Source: QHXM01 sp032160165 (GTDB lineage: Bacteria > Acidobacteriota > Blastocatellia > Pyrinomonadales > Pyrinomonadaceae). From it: a stretch of 64,000 nt of DNA. Made by a program: the position numbers and the translations under genes. Location of the stretch: contig JAVHWA010000162.1 of the NCBI GenBank assembly GCA_032160165.1, forward strand, positions 31,100 to 95,099, written 5' to 3'. Below the pieces are notes generated by a model. It made no database searches, was not told where the DNA came from, and was given only the letters and a program-made list of their open reading frames with translations. Positions 1 through 8,624 of the stretch are shown here, in pieces. Position 1 is the stretch's first letter. Every line of letters starts with the position of its first letter.

Positions 1-9
1 GAGACTGAT

Positions 10-996
10 CTAGCCTTTCCTCCCGACAACATTTAGCCCGGCATTCGGGATGCGCTTGAGGTCAACTATGCCTTCAGAAGAGAGAGCGTGTACCACTTCC
101 AGTTGAGTCTGTGGCTGGTCATATTGTGGAGAGAGCATGTCAAAGGTATCGAGGATTGCCCAGTCGTAACGCTGTTGTCGGGACAGCGACCGTTCATTAG
201 CATAATTTGCGATGGGAATCGTGAACCTGAATACGCCGCCGAGAACCGGGAGCTTGAACAGCACGTTGGTTATCGGAAACAAGACCGGCATGACGCCCTT
301 TATTATCGCAAGCAGCGTCGTTTTCTTGAGCCTCCTGGTTATTGGTCGGACCAGGTATTTGGAGTAGAGCGGGGTCCACGGCTTGCGCTCATAAGCCGTA
401 ATGGCAATCTGCCCGTCGCTTCGCAGCGTTCTTGGCAGCGCCCGCATCGCTTTCTGCGGATCAGGAGTGTGCTGGATCACGCCAATGCAATAGCATCCAT
501 CGAACGCACCGGTACGAAACGGCGGCTCGAAAATACTGGCCTGAACGAAATGCACGTTCTTGCGGTCACCCAGGTTCGCCTTGGCCGCGTCGATCGCGCT
601 GCTGATGTCCAGCCCGACCACTTCGCCGCCCGAACGAACCGCGACGTCCAAAAAACGTCCGGCGCCGCAACCCGCGTCCAGGATCCATTTGTCTTTCATC
701 CATTCACTTGTCCAGCCCGTCTCGCCGTGAAGCCTATCGGTCGAGAGCCTGGTCCCATTGTTGGAATCGATTTGCTCCAAGCGGAAACGATTCCATTGAT
801 ATCCAAAGGATGTCGCGTAGTTCTCCTCCGGAACAAAGCGGGGAATCCCTTTTGTAATCGGATATGTCTGTTGACACTGTCCACAGCTTAAGCTGCCGGC
901 TTCAACCTCGCCATCGTCAGCAGTGGTGGTGATCGAACAGGAAAGCTCGCCATGACACTTTGGACACGCCAGCTTTTCAAGCAATCTTGTCTGCAT
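10..996 (-). CDS. SAM-dependent methyltransferase with N-terminal Trm112-like zinc ribbon
   Basis: Class I methyltransferase of 328 residues. The N-terminus carries two cysteine pairs (CPKC at residues 11-14 and CGQC at 38-41) typical of a Trm112/YbaR-type zinc ribbon. The SAM-binding motif I (DAGCGAGRF, about residues 107-115) and an acidic residue after the next strand (GLDIS) follow. Such fusions are common in glycan clusters, where they methylate sugars or lipid-linked intermediates; the substrate cannot be read from the sequence. It is the last gene of a four-gene minus-strand operon and lies only 15 bp after the GT2 gene, which supports sugar modification as the role. The C-terminus is complete inside the window (stop at 10-12). 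Confidence 0.85.
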   Translation of the reverse strand: MQTRLLEKLACPKCHGELSCSITTTADDGEVEAGSLSCGQCQQTYPITKGIPRFVPEENYATSFGYQWNRFRLEQIDSNNGTRLSTDRLHGETGWTSEWMKDKWILDAGCGAGRFLDVAVRSGGEVVGLDISSAIDAAKANLGDRKNVHFVQASIFEPPFRTGAFDGCYCIGVIQHTPDPQKAMRALPRTLRSDGQIAITAYERKPWTPLYSKYLVRPITRRLKKTTLLAIIKGVMPVLFPITNVLFKLPVLGGVFRFTIPIANYANERSLSRQQRYDWAILDTFDMLSPQYDQPQTQLEVVHALSSEGIVDLKRIPNAGLNVVGRKG

Positions 997-1011
997 AGTT
1001 TCTAAAGGCGC

Positions 1012-1941
1012 TTACCCGGATGTCCCGGCTCCGCTCGCATCACTTCTGAAAAGCGCGATCTGAAGCGTTTTGAGAAAGCGCCGGGACCCTATGACACCTG
1101 GGTCCTTCCTTAAAGCCTGGAATAAATACTTAAATGGCCGCCCATAACCCAAGCCGGAGTTGGGGAGCGTCGCGGTGTAGAGTAGCGAATTGGCTTCAAT
1201 TCGTTTTAGATAAGGCCCGTAGACCGAGAGCAAATGCGGGTCTCCAGAAATCTTCGCGGCAATTTGCTTCAAACCTTTTAGCAGGCTTTCAAGACTCTGA
1301 TTGTTAACACTGCGCCCCGAATGTTGCAGCACTCCGCTGTTAACCTTCTCGATGCGACCCACCTTGTGGTCTGCCAGCACGCGCAACCAAAAGTCCCAAT
1401 CCTCAGAGCCTGTGACGTCGGGCCGTGTGTCGAATTTGTATTGTTGATAGACCTGGCGGTGAATGAAGTCGCCGATGCAGGACATGAAATTCCCCTGGGA
1501 AATCGCTTTGATCTGGTTTTTCAAGGAAGGGAATTTATACCGATATACGACATTCCCCTGAGAATCGATTAGCTCAAACAAATTATGAAAGCATCTCACA
1601 TCAGGATGGGCGGCAATGTATTCGACCGCATCAGCCAGATTGTGCGGGTACATAAAGTCATCGGAATCAAGGAAGGTTAGGAAGTCGCCGTGCGCAACGC
1701 TCATTCCTGTATTGCGCGAACAAGCTCGTTCATAGTTCTGGTCGTGCTTGATGTATCTGATCTGCTCGGTGCTGATGAAGGGTTGCAGTACCGCTTCTGT
1801 GTCATCGGTCGAACAATTGTCGACTACGATTATCTCATGGTGTGGGTAGGTCTGTTCCAGAACGCTCTTTATTGTCGGTACGACAAAAGTGGCGCGGTTA
1901 TACGTGGGTATGACAACAGAGAATAGAGGAAAGGGACTCAT
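1012..1941 (-). CDS. Family 2 glycosyltransferase
   Basis: GT-A fold glycosyltransferase of 309 residues. It opens with the GT2 signature (VVIPTYNR), followed by the nucleotide-binding region (VDNCSTDDTE) and a DXD-type metal site (FLDSDDFMYP). These enzymes transfer a sugar from a nucleotide donor to a glycan acceptor on the cytoplasmic face of the inner membrane. I chose the ATG at 1941 because the family normally begins a few residues before the first beta strand; a TTG start at 1971 would add ten basic residues and has no better Shine-Dalgarno sequence. It sits between a nucleotidyltransferase and a methyltransferase gene, so its sugar may be one made by this operon. Donor and acceptor are unknown. 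Confidence 0.88.
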   Translation of the reverse strand: MSPFPLFSVVIPTYNRATFVVPTIKSVLEQTYPHHEIIVVDNCSTDDTEAVLQPFISTEQIRYIKHDQNYERACSRNTGMSVAHGDFLTFLDSDDFMYPHNLADAVEYIAAHPDVRCFHNLFELIDSQGNVVYRYKFPSLKNQIKAISQGNFMSCIGDFIHRQVYQQYKFDTRPDVTGSEDWDFWLRVLADHKVGRIEKVNSGVLQHSGRSVNNQSLESLLKGLKQIAAKISGDPHLLSVYGPYLKRIEANSLLYTATLPNSGLGYGRPFKYLFQALRKDPGVIGSRRFLKTLQIALFRSDASGAGTSG

Positions 1942-2034
1942 TTCATATGCGCGGCGCCGCTGCGGATACAATTCGACGTGGCGAGCAATACCAGTCGGCG
2001 GCAGCGCGGGGCCTTGGTCGCCGTCCTAACAGGA

Positions 2035-2703
2035 TTAGAATGGCGCTTCGTTCAGCGTCGTTAATTGCTCAATGGTATCAACCGCAAACCACTTCTTTGG
2101 ATATACCGGAGACACGAGTAGCTGCTCTTGCACGATCAATTGCCGCCATACGTCGTAGAAGCTTTCGCCCTCCTCGGTAATCTTTGTGAGACGAGACGGA
2201 TTCAGGATCTGAATTCCCGAACAGTAAATATCGGTCACCTTCGAGCGGCTGATTTCGGTAACGACGTGGTCATGATGAAAAACATAGTCACCTTCAAGTC
2301 CGGGGACTGGACGAATTGGAACCAGCATGCAGGCCGGCGATTTTAGAGTTTGATAGCTTTCTTCAAGCAGGTCAAAATCAAGATCAGCAACGTTATCGCA
2401 TGTAAGGACGAACAGGGGCTCATCCAAATGCCTTAGCAGAGTGTTATAGATCCACCAGCAGTTACCCTGTCCTTCAGTGTTGAAAACCGCGCTGGCGCCT
2501 TGCTCGATCACATGTTGCGCCAACATCGCCTTTTTGTAGCCTACAGTGACATAGATATGTTCCAGGCGCTGAGCGAGGCGGTCGATGCCGCGGGCGATCA
2601 GGGTCGTCCCATTGTAAGGGGCCATCGGTTTGGGGATCGCATCAGTCAATGGAGCCATGCGCATACCGCGCCCCGCGGCCATAATGATTCCGTGTTTGAT
2701 CAT
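2035..2703 (-). CDS. Sugar-1-phosphate nucleotidyltransferase
   Basis: Protein of 222 residues with the NTP-transferase signature near the N-terminus (AAGRGMRMAPLT followed by PKPMAPYNG, the lysine of which contacts phosphate). It also has an internal aspartate region (LTCDNVADLD) where such enzymes hold the catalytic metal. It should activate a sugar phosphate to an NDP-sugar. The length resembles short LicC/HddC-like cytidylyl- or guanylyltransferases rather than RmlA. Its ATG overlaps the stop of the upstream dehydratase gene (TAATG, 2701-2705), so the two are translationally coupled and probably act on one pathway. Base and sugar specificity are not determinable here. Confidence 0.82.
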   Translation of the reverse strand: MIKHGIIMAAGRGMRMAPLTDAIPKPMAPYNGTTLIARGIDRLAQRLEHIYVTVGYKKAMLAQHVIEQGASAVFNTEGQGNCWWIYNTLLRHLDEPLFVLTCDNVADLDFDLLEESYQTLKSPACMLVPIRPVPGLEGDYVFHHDHVVTEISRSKVTDIYCSGIQILNPSRLTKITEEGESFYDVWRQLIVQEQLLVSPVYPKKWFAVDTIEQLTTLNEAPF

Positions 2704-3671
2704 TATCCGTTCAATTCCTCGAAAGGCGGATTGTTGATGATGTCGAGCATCTCAGCCTCTGACAAGCGTTCGGCATCGGCCGAGCAAAATGGCGCCGGCA
2801 ATGGCTGAGCCACCGGCTTATTAAACTTGATCACAAAGTGGTGCACGCCATTGAACTCTGCCTTATAGGTGTAAGGCAGTTCAGGCTCGCCAATCAGGTA
2901 TTCGTGCGGTCGTTCGCCCGGCCGGCCCTCGATTGTTTCCCATCGTCCGCCTTTCTCTCTTATCCAAAGATCCAGCATGTCGCTGATGAGAATCGCCTTC
3001 ATTTGTCGCGAGACTACCGCGCCGCGGACGAGTTCGATATTCTCCACCGCCGTGGTTACAAGGTCAACGGCATCATCTACCTTTGAGACATACCTTGTCA
3101 TGTCAGGACCTGTGCTGCCAATGACTTTTGACGATTCGTGCATCTGTTTCCAGATAGGAAAGACAGAACCGGTCGACCAGGCGATGTTTCCATGCCGCAC
3201 ACACGCGAACCTGGTGGTATCCGTCTTCCCGTCCATCGCACAAAAAACACGTTCCATGAGGGCTTTCGTCAAGCCATAGGTATTGGCTACCGGGGGAGCC
3301 GTCTTGTCCGTAGACATTCCTATGACAGTCGAGACGCCTTTCTCTACGCACACGCGGGCGATGTTCTGAGAACCCAGCACGTTTACGTCAATGCATTCCA
3401 TCGGCTGTCTCTCAGAAAGATCAACGTACTTGGTTGCCGCTGCATGGATGACCACATCTGGCCGCGTTTCAGCAAAAACATCACGGACAGATTCGATATT
3501 CGTCACATCCATAGGGAGAGTGAGGCAGCCTGTGAACTGCTGAGCATCCATGTTGTGCTTGTTGTTCCGTCCGGTAAGAACAACGTCGTAATTGCCCTGA
3601 AAGGCCATTCCCAGTCGCCTTCCAAGAAACCCCGTTCCACCAGTAATCAATACAGTTTTGTTCATCCGCAT
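2703..3671 (-). CDS. FlaA1/CapD-type NDP-sugar 4,6-dehydratase (SDR)
   Basis: Extended short-chain dehydrogenase of 322 residues. The NAD-binding motif TGGTGFLGRR is at residues 10-19 and the catalytic Y132-x3-K136 sits in TYGLTK. The motif STDKTAPPVANTYG and the segment RHGNIAWSTGSVFP are typical of the PF02719 family (FlaA1, PseB, CapD short forms), which convert UDP-GlcNAc to 4-keto-6-deoxy sugars by dehydration and sometimes 5-epimerisation. It is the first gene of the minus-strand operon 3671-10, with a coupled nucleotidyltransferase immediately downstream. Soluble and cytoplasmic. The family is well supported; the exact stereochemistry is not. Confidence 0.85.
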   Translation of the reverse strand: MRMNKTVLITGGTGFLGRRLGMAFQGNYDVVLTGRNNKHNMDAQQFTGCLTLPMDVTNIESVRDVFAETRPDVVIHAAATKYVDLSERQPMECIDVNVLGSQNIARVCVEKGVSTVIGMSTDKTAPPVANTYGLTKALMERVFCAMDGKTDTTRFACVRHGNIAWSTGSVFPIWKQMHESSKVIGSTGPDMTRYVSKVDDAVDLVTTAVENIELVRGAVVSRQMKAILISDMLDLWIREKGGRWETIEGRPGERPHEYLIGEPELPYTYKAEFNGVHHFVIKFNKPVAQPLPAPFCSADAERLSEAEMLDIINNPPFEELNG

Positions 3672-4087
3672 CTGCCTTAACGCCTTGTTAACGTCCGAAT
3701 CGTTGGCCCTGGATTTTCTCTCGCAAATGATTTGCTGGGGCCCGTCTGTCCATTAAAGAGCCTTAGATTTTGTCACTCCATATTAACGTACCGAAGCTTG
3801 TCGGCTCGCGCGTTACGGTCAAACTTTTCGATATGGAGGGGGTTGGAATAGATCCAAACGTGTGGTTGCAATGGGCTAGCTCAATCGAGCACAAGTCATA
3901 GTTACAGTCGCTTAAGCTCAAGAGAAACCCGAGATGACCATCCGCAGGAGGTTAGCATGAAGCCGATGATCAAACAAGAATGAGGCCCGGTCCGGTCATC
4001 TCTGCATCGCGGGAGTAGCGGCTTCAGATTGCAGGGACAGTTTCCCGTGAATTTGCTGGCCAGGGCCTGGAGGGGCATGAAAAAATA
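3672..4087. other. Intergenic region without a recognisable gene
   Basis: About 400 bases separate the start of the minus-strand operon from the promoter of the beta-helix gene. I see no reading frame with codon structure, no tRNA-like fold and no long repeat. The promoter of the minus-strand operon must lie in the part next to 3671, but I could not pick a convincing -10/-35 pair. Confidence 0.6.
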
Positions 4088-4116
4088 TTGACAAGCCAAT
4101 TGAATTAGCGTAAAAG
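4088..4116 (+). promoter_or_regulatory. Candidate sigma-70 promoter for the beta-helix gene
   Basis: A perfect -35 hexamer TTGACA (4088-4093) is followed after exactly 17 bases by TAAAAG (4111-4116), a 4/6 match to the -10 consensus. It would give a leader of about 145 bases before the ATG at 4270. Predicted from sequence only. Confidence 0.5.
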
Positions 4117-4140
4117 ACACTGCTGCCTCCTAAAGGATCG

Positions 4141-4159
4141 GAATTCCGAGACGGAATTC
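4141..4159. repeat. Perfect 8-bp inverted repeat with 3-nt loop in the leader of the beta-helix gene
   Basis: GAATTCCG-AGA-CGGAATTC is a perfect inverted repeat lying about 25 bases after the predicted -10 box and 110 bases before the start codon. It could be an operator for a dimeric repressor or a 5' mRNA hairpin. No T-tract follows, so it is not a terminator. Confidence 0.5.
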
Positions 4160-4269
4160 TTCTCGCCTTTCGGGCCTTTTCACACGGTTTTTCGTTGTAT
4201 GACCTAATGACACGTGGCGTCCTCCGGCGTCGCCCCACAATCCACAGTCCAGAACTGTAAGGAGAACAT

Positions 4270-5235
4270 ATGAGATCCCTCTCTACCACCATTAAAGTCC
4301 TATTGTGCGCTGTCTTCATGCTGGCGCTTACCTCCGTTGCACAAGCACAAGCTACCCGAACATGGGTCTCGGGTGTAGGCGACGACGTTAACCCCTGCAG
4401 CCGTACAGCCCCATGCAAGACGTTTGCCGGCGCTATCTCCAAGACCTTTATCGGAGGCGAGATTGATGCGCTCGATCCGGGCGGCTTCGGCACAGTCACC
4501 ATCACCAAGTCGATGACAATCGACGGCGGCGCTACATTGGCCTCGATCCTTGCCAGCGGCACGAACGGCGTCAACGTCAATATACTTGTTAACGCCAACG
4601 ACCCGAATCGAAGGGTGACGCTCCGCCGTCTGACAATTAACGGCGCGGGTGCCAGTGGCGCGATCGGTACAAGTACAGGCATCAGAGGCGTGAACGCCAG
4701 CACCAACGGCTTTAGCCAGTTGTATGTGGAAAACACCTACATACAAAATTTCACCACTGTGGGCATTGACGTCAACTTCGCCGCAGCGGCTACTGGCGCT
4801 CGCATTTCGTTCAAAGATACGAACATCACCAACACCGGTGTCGGCATCCAGCTGAACACGTCGGCAAACTTCATCTCTGGGGTGATTGATAACGTCAGAG
4901 TCGAGTCGATGAGCACTGGAATCAACCTCAAGGAGCGCGCCAACGCTGCCATCCGTAACTCGGTGGTGCAGAATTGCTCTACAGCAGGAGTTGCTCTGAA
5001 CTCCGGTCCGTCCAACCAGTCTTTCGCAAGCCTGGAGAGTACCTACATCTTGTCGGCGACTACCGGCGTGGTAGGAGGTGCGGCTGGCACTCTTGTGGAC
5101 TTATCGAACACTACGATTGCGGGCAACAGCACGGGGATTACAACCGGCGGCGGAACAATCCAGTCGCACGGCAACAATCAGATATTCAACAACTCCGTGC
5201 CAGGGACGACTCCAACCGGCATCGGGCAGCAGTAG
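4270..5235 (+). CDS. Secreted right-handed parallel beta-helix repeat protein
   Basis: Protein of 321 residues. It has a clear Sec signal peptide (basic MRSLSTTIK, hydrophobic VLLCAVFMLAL, likely cleavage after AQA near residue 27). The mature part contains a Cys-containing opening (VNPCSRTAPCKTF) followed by repeated short strands rich in N, T, G and I (for example VTLRRLTINGAG, RISFKDTNITNTGVGIQLN, AAIRNSVVQNCSTAGVALN), the pattern of a pectate-lyase-like beta-helix with asparagine ladders. Exported, probably cell-surface or extracellular. Enzymatic activity cannot be claimed. A strong Shine-Dalgarno (AAGGAG, about 6 bases before the ATG) fixes the start. The gene is monocistronic, followed by a hairpin at 5320-5363. 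Confidence 0.82.
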   Translation: MRSLSTTIKVLLCAVFMLALTSVAQAQATRTWVSGVGDDVNPCSRTAPCKTFAGAISKTFIGGEIDALDPGGFGTVTITKSMTIDGGATLASILASGTNGVNVNILVNANDPNRRVTLRRLTINGAGASGAIGTSTGIRGVNASTNGFSQLYVENTYIQNFTTVGIDVNFAAAATGARISFKDTNITNTGVGIQLNTSANFISGVIDNVRVESMSTGINLKERANAAIRNSVVQNCSTAGVALNSGPSNQSFASLESTYILSATTGVVGGAAGTLVDLSNTTIAGNSTGITTGGGTIQSHGNNQIFNNSVPGTTPTGIGQQ

Positions 5236-5319
5236 CATTAGACTTCCGTCGACTCTCGCTCTTTGGCTACTGCCTCGTTCGCCTTTCTTTCCGGCGGACA
5301 TCTAACCGTGGACTTTCTT

Positions 5320-5363
5320 CCTGAGTGATGCGTAGTAACGTGCGGACTACCGCATCACTCAGG
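5320..5363 (+). terminator. Long hairpin after the beta-helix gene, terminator-like without T-tract
   Basis: CCTGAGTGATGCG (5320-5332) pairs perfectly with CGCATCACTCAGG (5351-5363). After a one-base bulge, four more pairs (TAGT/ACTA) extend inward, leaving a loop of about 9 bases. The 13-bp perfect stem lies 85 bases after the stop. There is no T-run, so it may act as a transcript-stabilising 3' hairpin or an intergenic palindrome rather than a classic intrinsic terminator. Confidence 0.5.
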
Positions 5364-5532
5364 TAGCGAGGCCTAACTCAATCCTGACACAAACGGTTAA
5401 GGGTCTGTTATGCCCAGCAAGCGGGGTCGCTGGACGCTCTATGTTTGCGGCCACTCGAAATCGCCCTCTCATTTATGGAATTTCTGCACTGAGACTTCTG
5501 CCGCAGTGCCCCTACACTAAGGAGGACCTACG

Positions 5533-8514
5533 ATGTCTACCCCCCGCCTAGATCAGAGAAGCCCACGGGCGAACCTGAAGCGGAGCTTGTTCGGCCCGGT
5601 GGGTCGCACGCCAACGTTACTTATTCTATCTTTCATAGTCATCGCCGCGGCCCTTTATTCCGCATCATCTGCATCCTCATCAAGTGCGGGCAGGGGTGGC
5701 CTTCAGCCAAAGGCAGCTGCTAACGCAAAAACTGTAGCAAAGGGCAGGACCAAATCCTCGCTCAAGGACCAGCGAAGCGCGAGCGAACTGATTGAGCCGG
5801 CGCCAAATTCGGCTGGCGGTTTATTTATGCTACCCGACGATCCCGTACTCGAAACAGTCACAACGCTTGACTGCACTACTTTGCAACCGAAAAGCGCCTT
5901 TAACTTTGGCGACACGGTATGCGCGAAGATCGAGGGCGGGCCTCCTTTGTCAATTTACCCCCGGCGCTTTAGCTGGGTCGCCCCCAACGGCGTGGTTCAG
6001 CGGCAGGTCGTTGTCACGGCACTCGGAGACGTGGACCAATTTACTATTCCACCGCGCGGCGCTGACGATCTTCGGGAAGTGTGGAGGATAAACAGTATCA
6101 CTCCGCGCTCGTCGGTAAGAGCCAGCGCATTTTTCACGGTCAGTGATCCGCAAAATCCCTCCGCCAACCTTTCAATCTACGACAACATCAACTTCAACAC
6201 GTCTAATCTTACTGGCGGAACGGATGTTGAGTTCGCGCTCTACGTGATAAATAGAGGACCGGATCCAGCACTCAACGTCCAGGTCGTTGACGTGGGGACT
6301 AACTCCACCTTCGTCGATAACAGCGAAACAATAACTGGTGCTGGCTTCACTTGTGCACCTTCTGCCGGGGGTGTGACTTGTACCATCGCTAGTCTGCCGC
6401 CTGGTTCGAAGACAAGGATAGGAGTCACTTATCACATAGCTGCAGGCGCTCAACTCGGCACGGTGGTTACTAACTCGGCAACGATTTCCAGCGCCACGGC
6501 AGATGCGCGGCCGTTAGACAACTCTTCCGGAGCTAAGGCCGAGATCAACATCGAAAGTGATTCTAATACCTGCGAGATCGTATGCCCCCGTGACATTACC
6601 GTCGCTGCTGATAGGACAGTGGGCGGCGTGCGTGGAGCACTTGTCAACTTCGACTCGGAAACCACTGGCGACTGCGGCAGGGTCACGAGCTCGCCTGCGG
6701 CCGGCACTTTCTTCCCGGCTGGAGCAACTACAACGGTTACTTTAACGGCGACCGTTATTGATGCCAACAATAATTCGACGGTAGGAGACACCTGTACTTT
6801 TACTGTCACCGTAACCGACACAACCGCGCCCACCATCGTCTGTAACGGTACGATCAACAAGGACGCGGGCGGCGCGTGCAGTGTCGATCTAATCATCCCT
6901 GAAATGGACATCTCTGAATTGACCCCGCCGACAGCGAGTGGTGGAGTCGGTGAGGTGAAGGTAGACGGCGACAGGAGTGACGGCGACGCCCTCGACGCGC
7001 CCTACCCCGTGGGTTCGACCACGATTACGTGGACTGCAACGGATGAGATCGGCCGCACCGCAACCTGTCTCCAGACGGTGGTGGTGACCGGAGCTCCCGA
7101 CACTACCCCGCCAACAATCACAGCACCGGCTGACGTTGTTGCTTACACTGGAGCAGTGGGAGCATCGTGCGGGAGGATTGTTAACGAGACTGAGTTGGGA
7201 ACACCCCTTACCGACGATAACTGCGTGGGTGGGATAAGCATCAAACGCCTTGGCATTCCCAATGACGGTACTAACACCAACGCGGGCAACTTCTTCCCGA
7301 TTGGTGAGACGATTCTCACTTACACAGCGAAGGATAAGGCGGGTAACGAGTCGCAACCGGTCACACAAAAGGTGACCGTGATCGACAACACTCCGCCGAT
7401 TATCTTCGCTCCTGCTGATGCGAGCTACGTCTGCGCCAGCGCAGTGCCCGCAGGTTTACCGTCGCAGGCGTCCGGACCTGATTTGATCGGCGCGAACGAC
7501 GTACATACCCCGGGTCCGCCATCTGACAACTGCGGCACTCCGGTCGTGACAGTGAGCGACTCAAGCACAGGCGCGGGCTCTGCCAGCAATCCGCTGGTGA
7601 TCACTCGCACCTTCAGGGCAACCGATAGCGCGGGGAACTACACCGACGCTATCCAGACCATTACAGTCATTGACAGCACGCCGCCGACCATCACCAGCGT
7701 ACCGGCGGATGTGAGCGTGAGTACCGGCCCGGGAGCAACATCCTGCGGCACGGATGTCAGTAACGCCACGCTTGGCACGGCAACGGCTACCGACAACTGT
7801 GAGGTGACCGTGACGCGCAGCCCAACAGGCAACACATTCGCTGTTGGGACTACCAACGTGGTTTGGACTGCCACGGATGCCGCCGGCAATACCGCGACGG
7901 GAACGCAACACGTCACGGTGACGGACAACACGCCGCCGGTAGTAACTCCGCCGGCTAACGTGACTGTCTATCTGCCGCTGAATTCGACGGCCACGAGCAT
8001 GGCTGTTACTTACAGTCCGGCGACAGCTACTGACAATTGTGCCGTGGCGGGTAGCATCAGCTATAGCAAGGCATCCGGCTCAACCTTCTCGGTCGGCACG
8101 ACTACGGTGACGGCGTCGGCGACCGACATTCACGGCAACACTGGTTCGGCTACTTTCACCGTGACGGTGCTCTATAACTTCACCGGGTTCTTCTCGCCGG
8201 TTGGCAACATACCGACACTGAATGCGGCAAATGCCGGCAAGGCGATACCCGTGAAGTTCAGCCTGAGCGGAAACAAGGGGCTGAACATATTCGCAACCGG
8301 TAATCCTTACTCGGTATCATTCAACTGCAACTCGAATGATCCAGGTACTGACATAACCGAGACTGTGAATGCTGGGGGAAGCAGTCTCAGCTTCGGAGGC
8401 GACCAGTACAATTACGTTTGGAAGACTGAATCGTCCTGGGCGAATACGTGTCGTCAACTAGTGCTTACGCTAAATGACGGCAGCGTCCATCGGGCGAACT
8501 TCAAGTTCAAATAG
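5533..8514 (+). CDS. Large secreted protein with DUF11-like, repeated HYR and C-terminal PxKF modules
   Basis: Protein of 993 residues. A hydrophobic segment (about 30-45, LLILSFIVIAAALYSASSA) acts as signal peptide or anchor and is followed by an Ala/Lys/Ser-rich linker. A DUF11-like Ig module covers roughly 205-335 (FALYVINRGPDPALNVQV). Five or six HYR-type Ig modules of about 85-95 residues follow (recurring D-N/T-TPP-I start, CG.V and F..G.T.V...A.D..GN cores). The C-terminal about 110 residues form a PxKF domain (GKAIPVKFSLSGN). Paired cysteines suggest disulphides outside the cell. It is probably a cell-surface adhesive or structural protein. AAGGAGGA 7 bases before the ATG supports the start. 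Followed by two hairpins, the second a good terminator. Confidence 0.85.
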   Translation: MSTPRLDQRSPRANLKRSLFGPVGRTPTLLILSFIVIAAALYSASSASSSSAGRGGLQPKAAANAKTVAKGRTKSSLKDQRSASELIEPAPNSAGGLFMLPDDPVLETVTTLDCTTLQPKSAFNFGDTVCAKIEGGPPLSIYPRRFSWVAPNGVVQRQVVVTALGDVDQFTIPPRGADDLREVWRINSITPRSSVRASAFFTVSDPQNPSANLSIYDNINFNTSNLTGGTDVEFALYVINRGPDPALNVQVVDVGTNSTFVDNSETITGAGFTCAPSAGGVTCTIASLPPGSKTRIGVTYHIAAGAQLGTVVTNSATISSATADARPLDNSSGAKAEINIESDSNTCEIVCPRDITVAADRTVGGVRGALVNFDSETTGDCGRVTSSPAAGTFFPAGATTTVTLTATVIDANNNSTVGDTCTFTVTVTDTTAPTIVCNGTINKDAGGACSVDLIIPEMDISELTPPTASGGVGEVKVDGDRSDGDALDAPYPVGSTTITWTATDEIGRTATCLQTVVVTGAPDTTPPTITAPADVVAYTGAVGASCGRIVNETELGTPLTDDNCVGGISIKRLGIPNDGTNTNAGNFFPIGETILTYTAKDKAGNESQPVTQKVTVIDNTPPIIFAPADASYVCASAVPAGLPSQASGPDLIGANDVHTPGPPSDNCGTPVVTVSDSSTGAGSASNPLVITRTFRATDSAGNYTDAIQTITVIDSTPPTITSVPADVSVSTGPGATSCGTDVSNATLGTATATDNCEVTVTRSPTGNTFAVGTTNVVWTATDAAGNTATGTQHVTVTDNTPPVVTPPANVTVYLPLNSTATSMAVTYSPATATDNCAVAGSISYSKASGSTFSVGTTTVTASATDIHGNTGSATFTVTVLYNFTGFFSPVGNIPTLNAANAGKAIPVKFSLSGNKGLNIFATGNPYSVSFNCNSNDPGTDITETVNAGGSSLSFGGDQYNYVWKTESSWANTCRQLVLTLNDGSVHRANFKFK

Positions 8515-8527
8515 GTGAGGCATACGG

Positions 8528-8563
8528 ACTGAGAGCGCCGAATAGAATCCGGCTACTCTCAGT
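8528..8563 (+). repeat. Two-part hairpin downstream of the HYR protein gene
   Basis: ACTGAGAG (8528-8535) pairs with CTCTCAGT (8556-8563), and GCCG (8537-8540) with CGGC (8550-8553), leaving a 9-base loop. It lies 13 bases after the stop and just before the terminator at 8585; it probably forms part of the 3' end of the transcript. Confidence 0.5.
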
Positions 8564-8584
8564 TCGCAGACTCAACTCTCATTC

Positions 8585-8624
8585 CGTCCCGTCGCTCTTT
8601 CCAAGGGCGGCGGGACGCTCTTTT
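8585..8624 (+). terminator. Rho-independent terminator of the HYR protein gene
   Basis: CGTCCCG (8585-8591) pairs with CGGGACG (8611-8617). The stem continues inward through a T-G wobble and CGC/GCG, giving about 13 pairs around a 7-base loop. It is followed at once by CTCTTTT (8618-8624), the T-tract of an intrinsic terminator. Confidence 0.75.

Noticed and set aside
88..891. Open frame of 267 codons on the plus strand
   Set aside because: Antisense to the methyltransferase gene, which has clear zinc-ribbon and SAM motifs; the frame's protein has no recognisable features.
3996..4736. Open frame of 246 codons on the minus strand
   Set aside because: Overlaps the beta-helix gene in antisense, and its repetitive Pro/Val/Leu composition is the mirror of that gene's Asn/Gly/Thr repeats.
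6450..7931. Several long minus-strand frames opposite the HYR protein gene
   Set aside because: Shadow frames produced by the repetitive HYR coding sequence; no ribosome site and no family resemblance.
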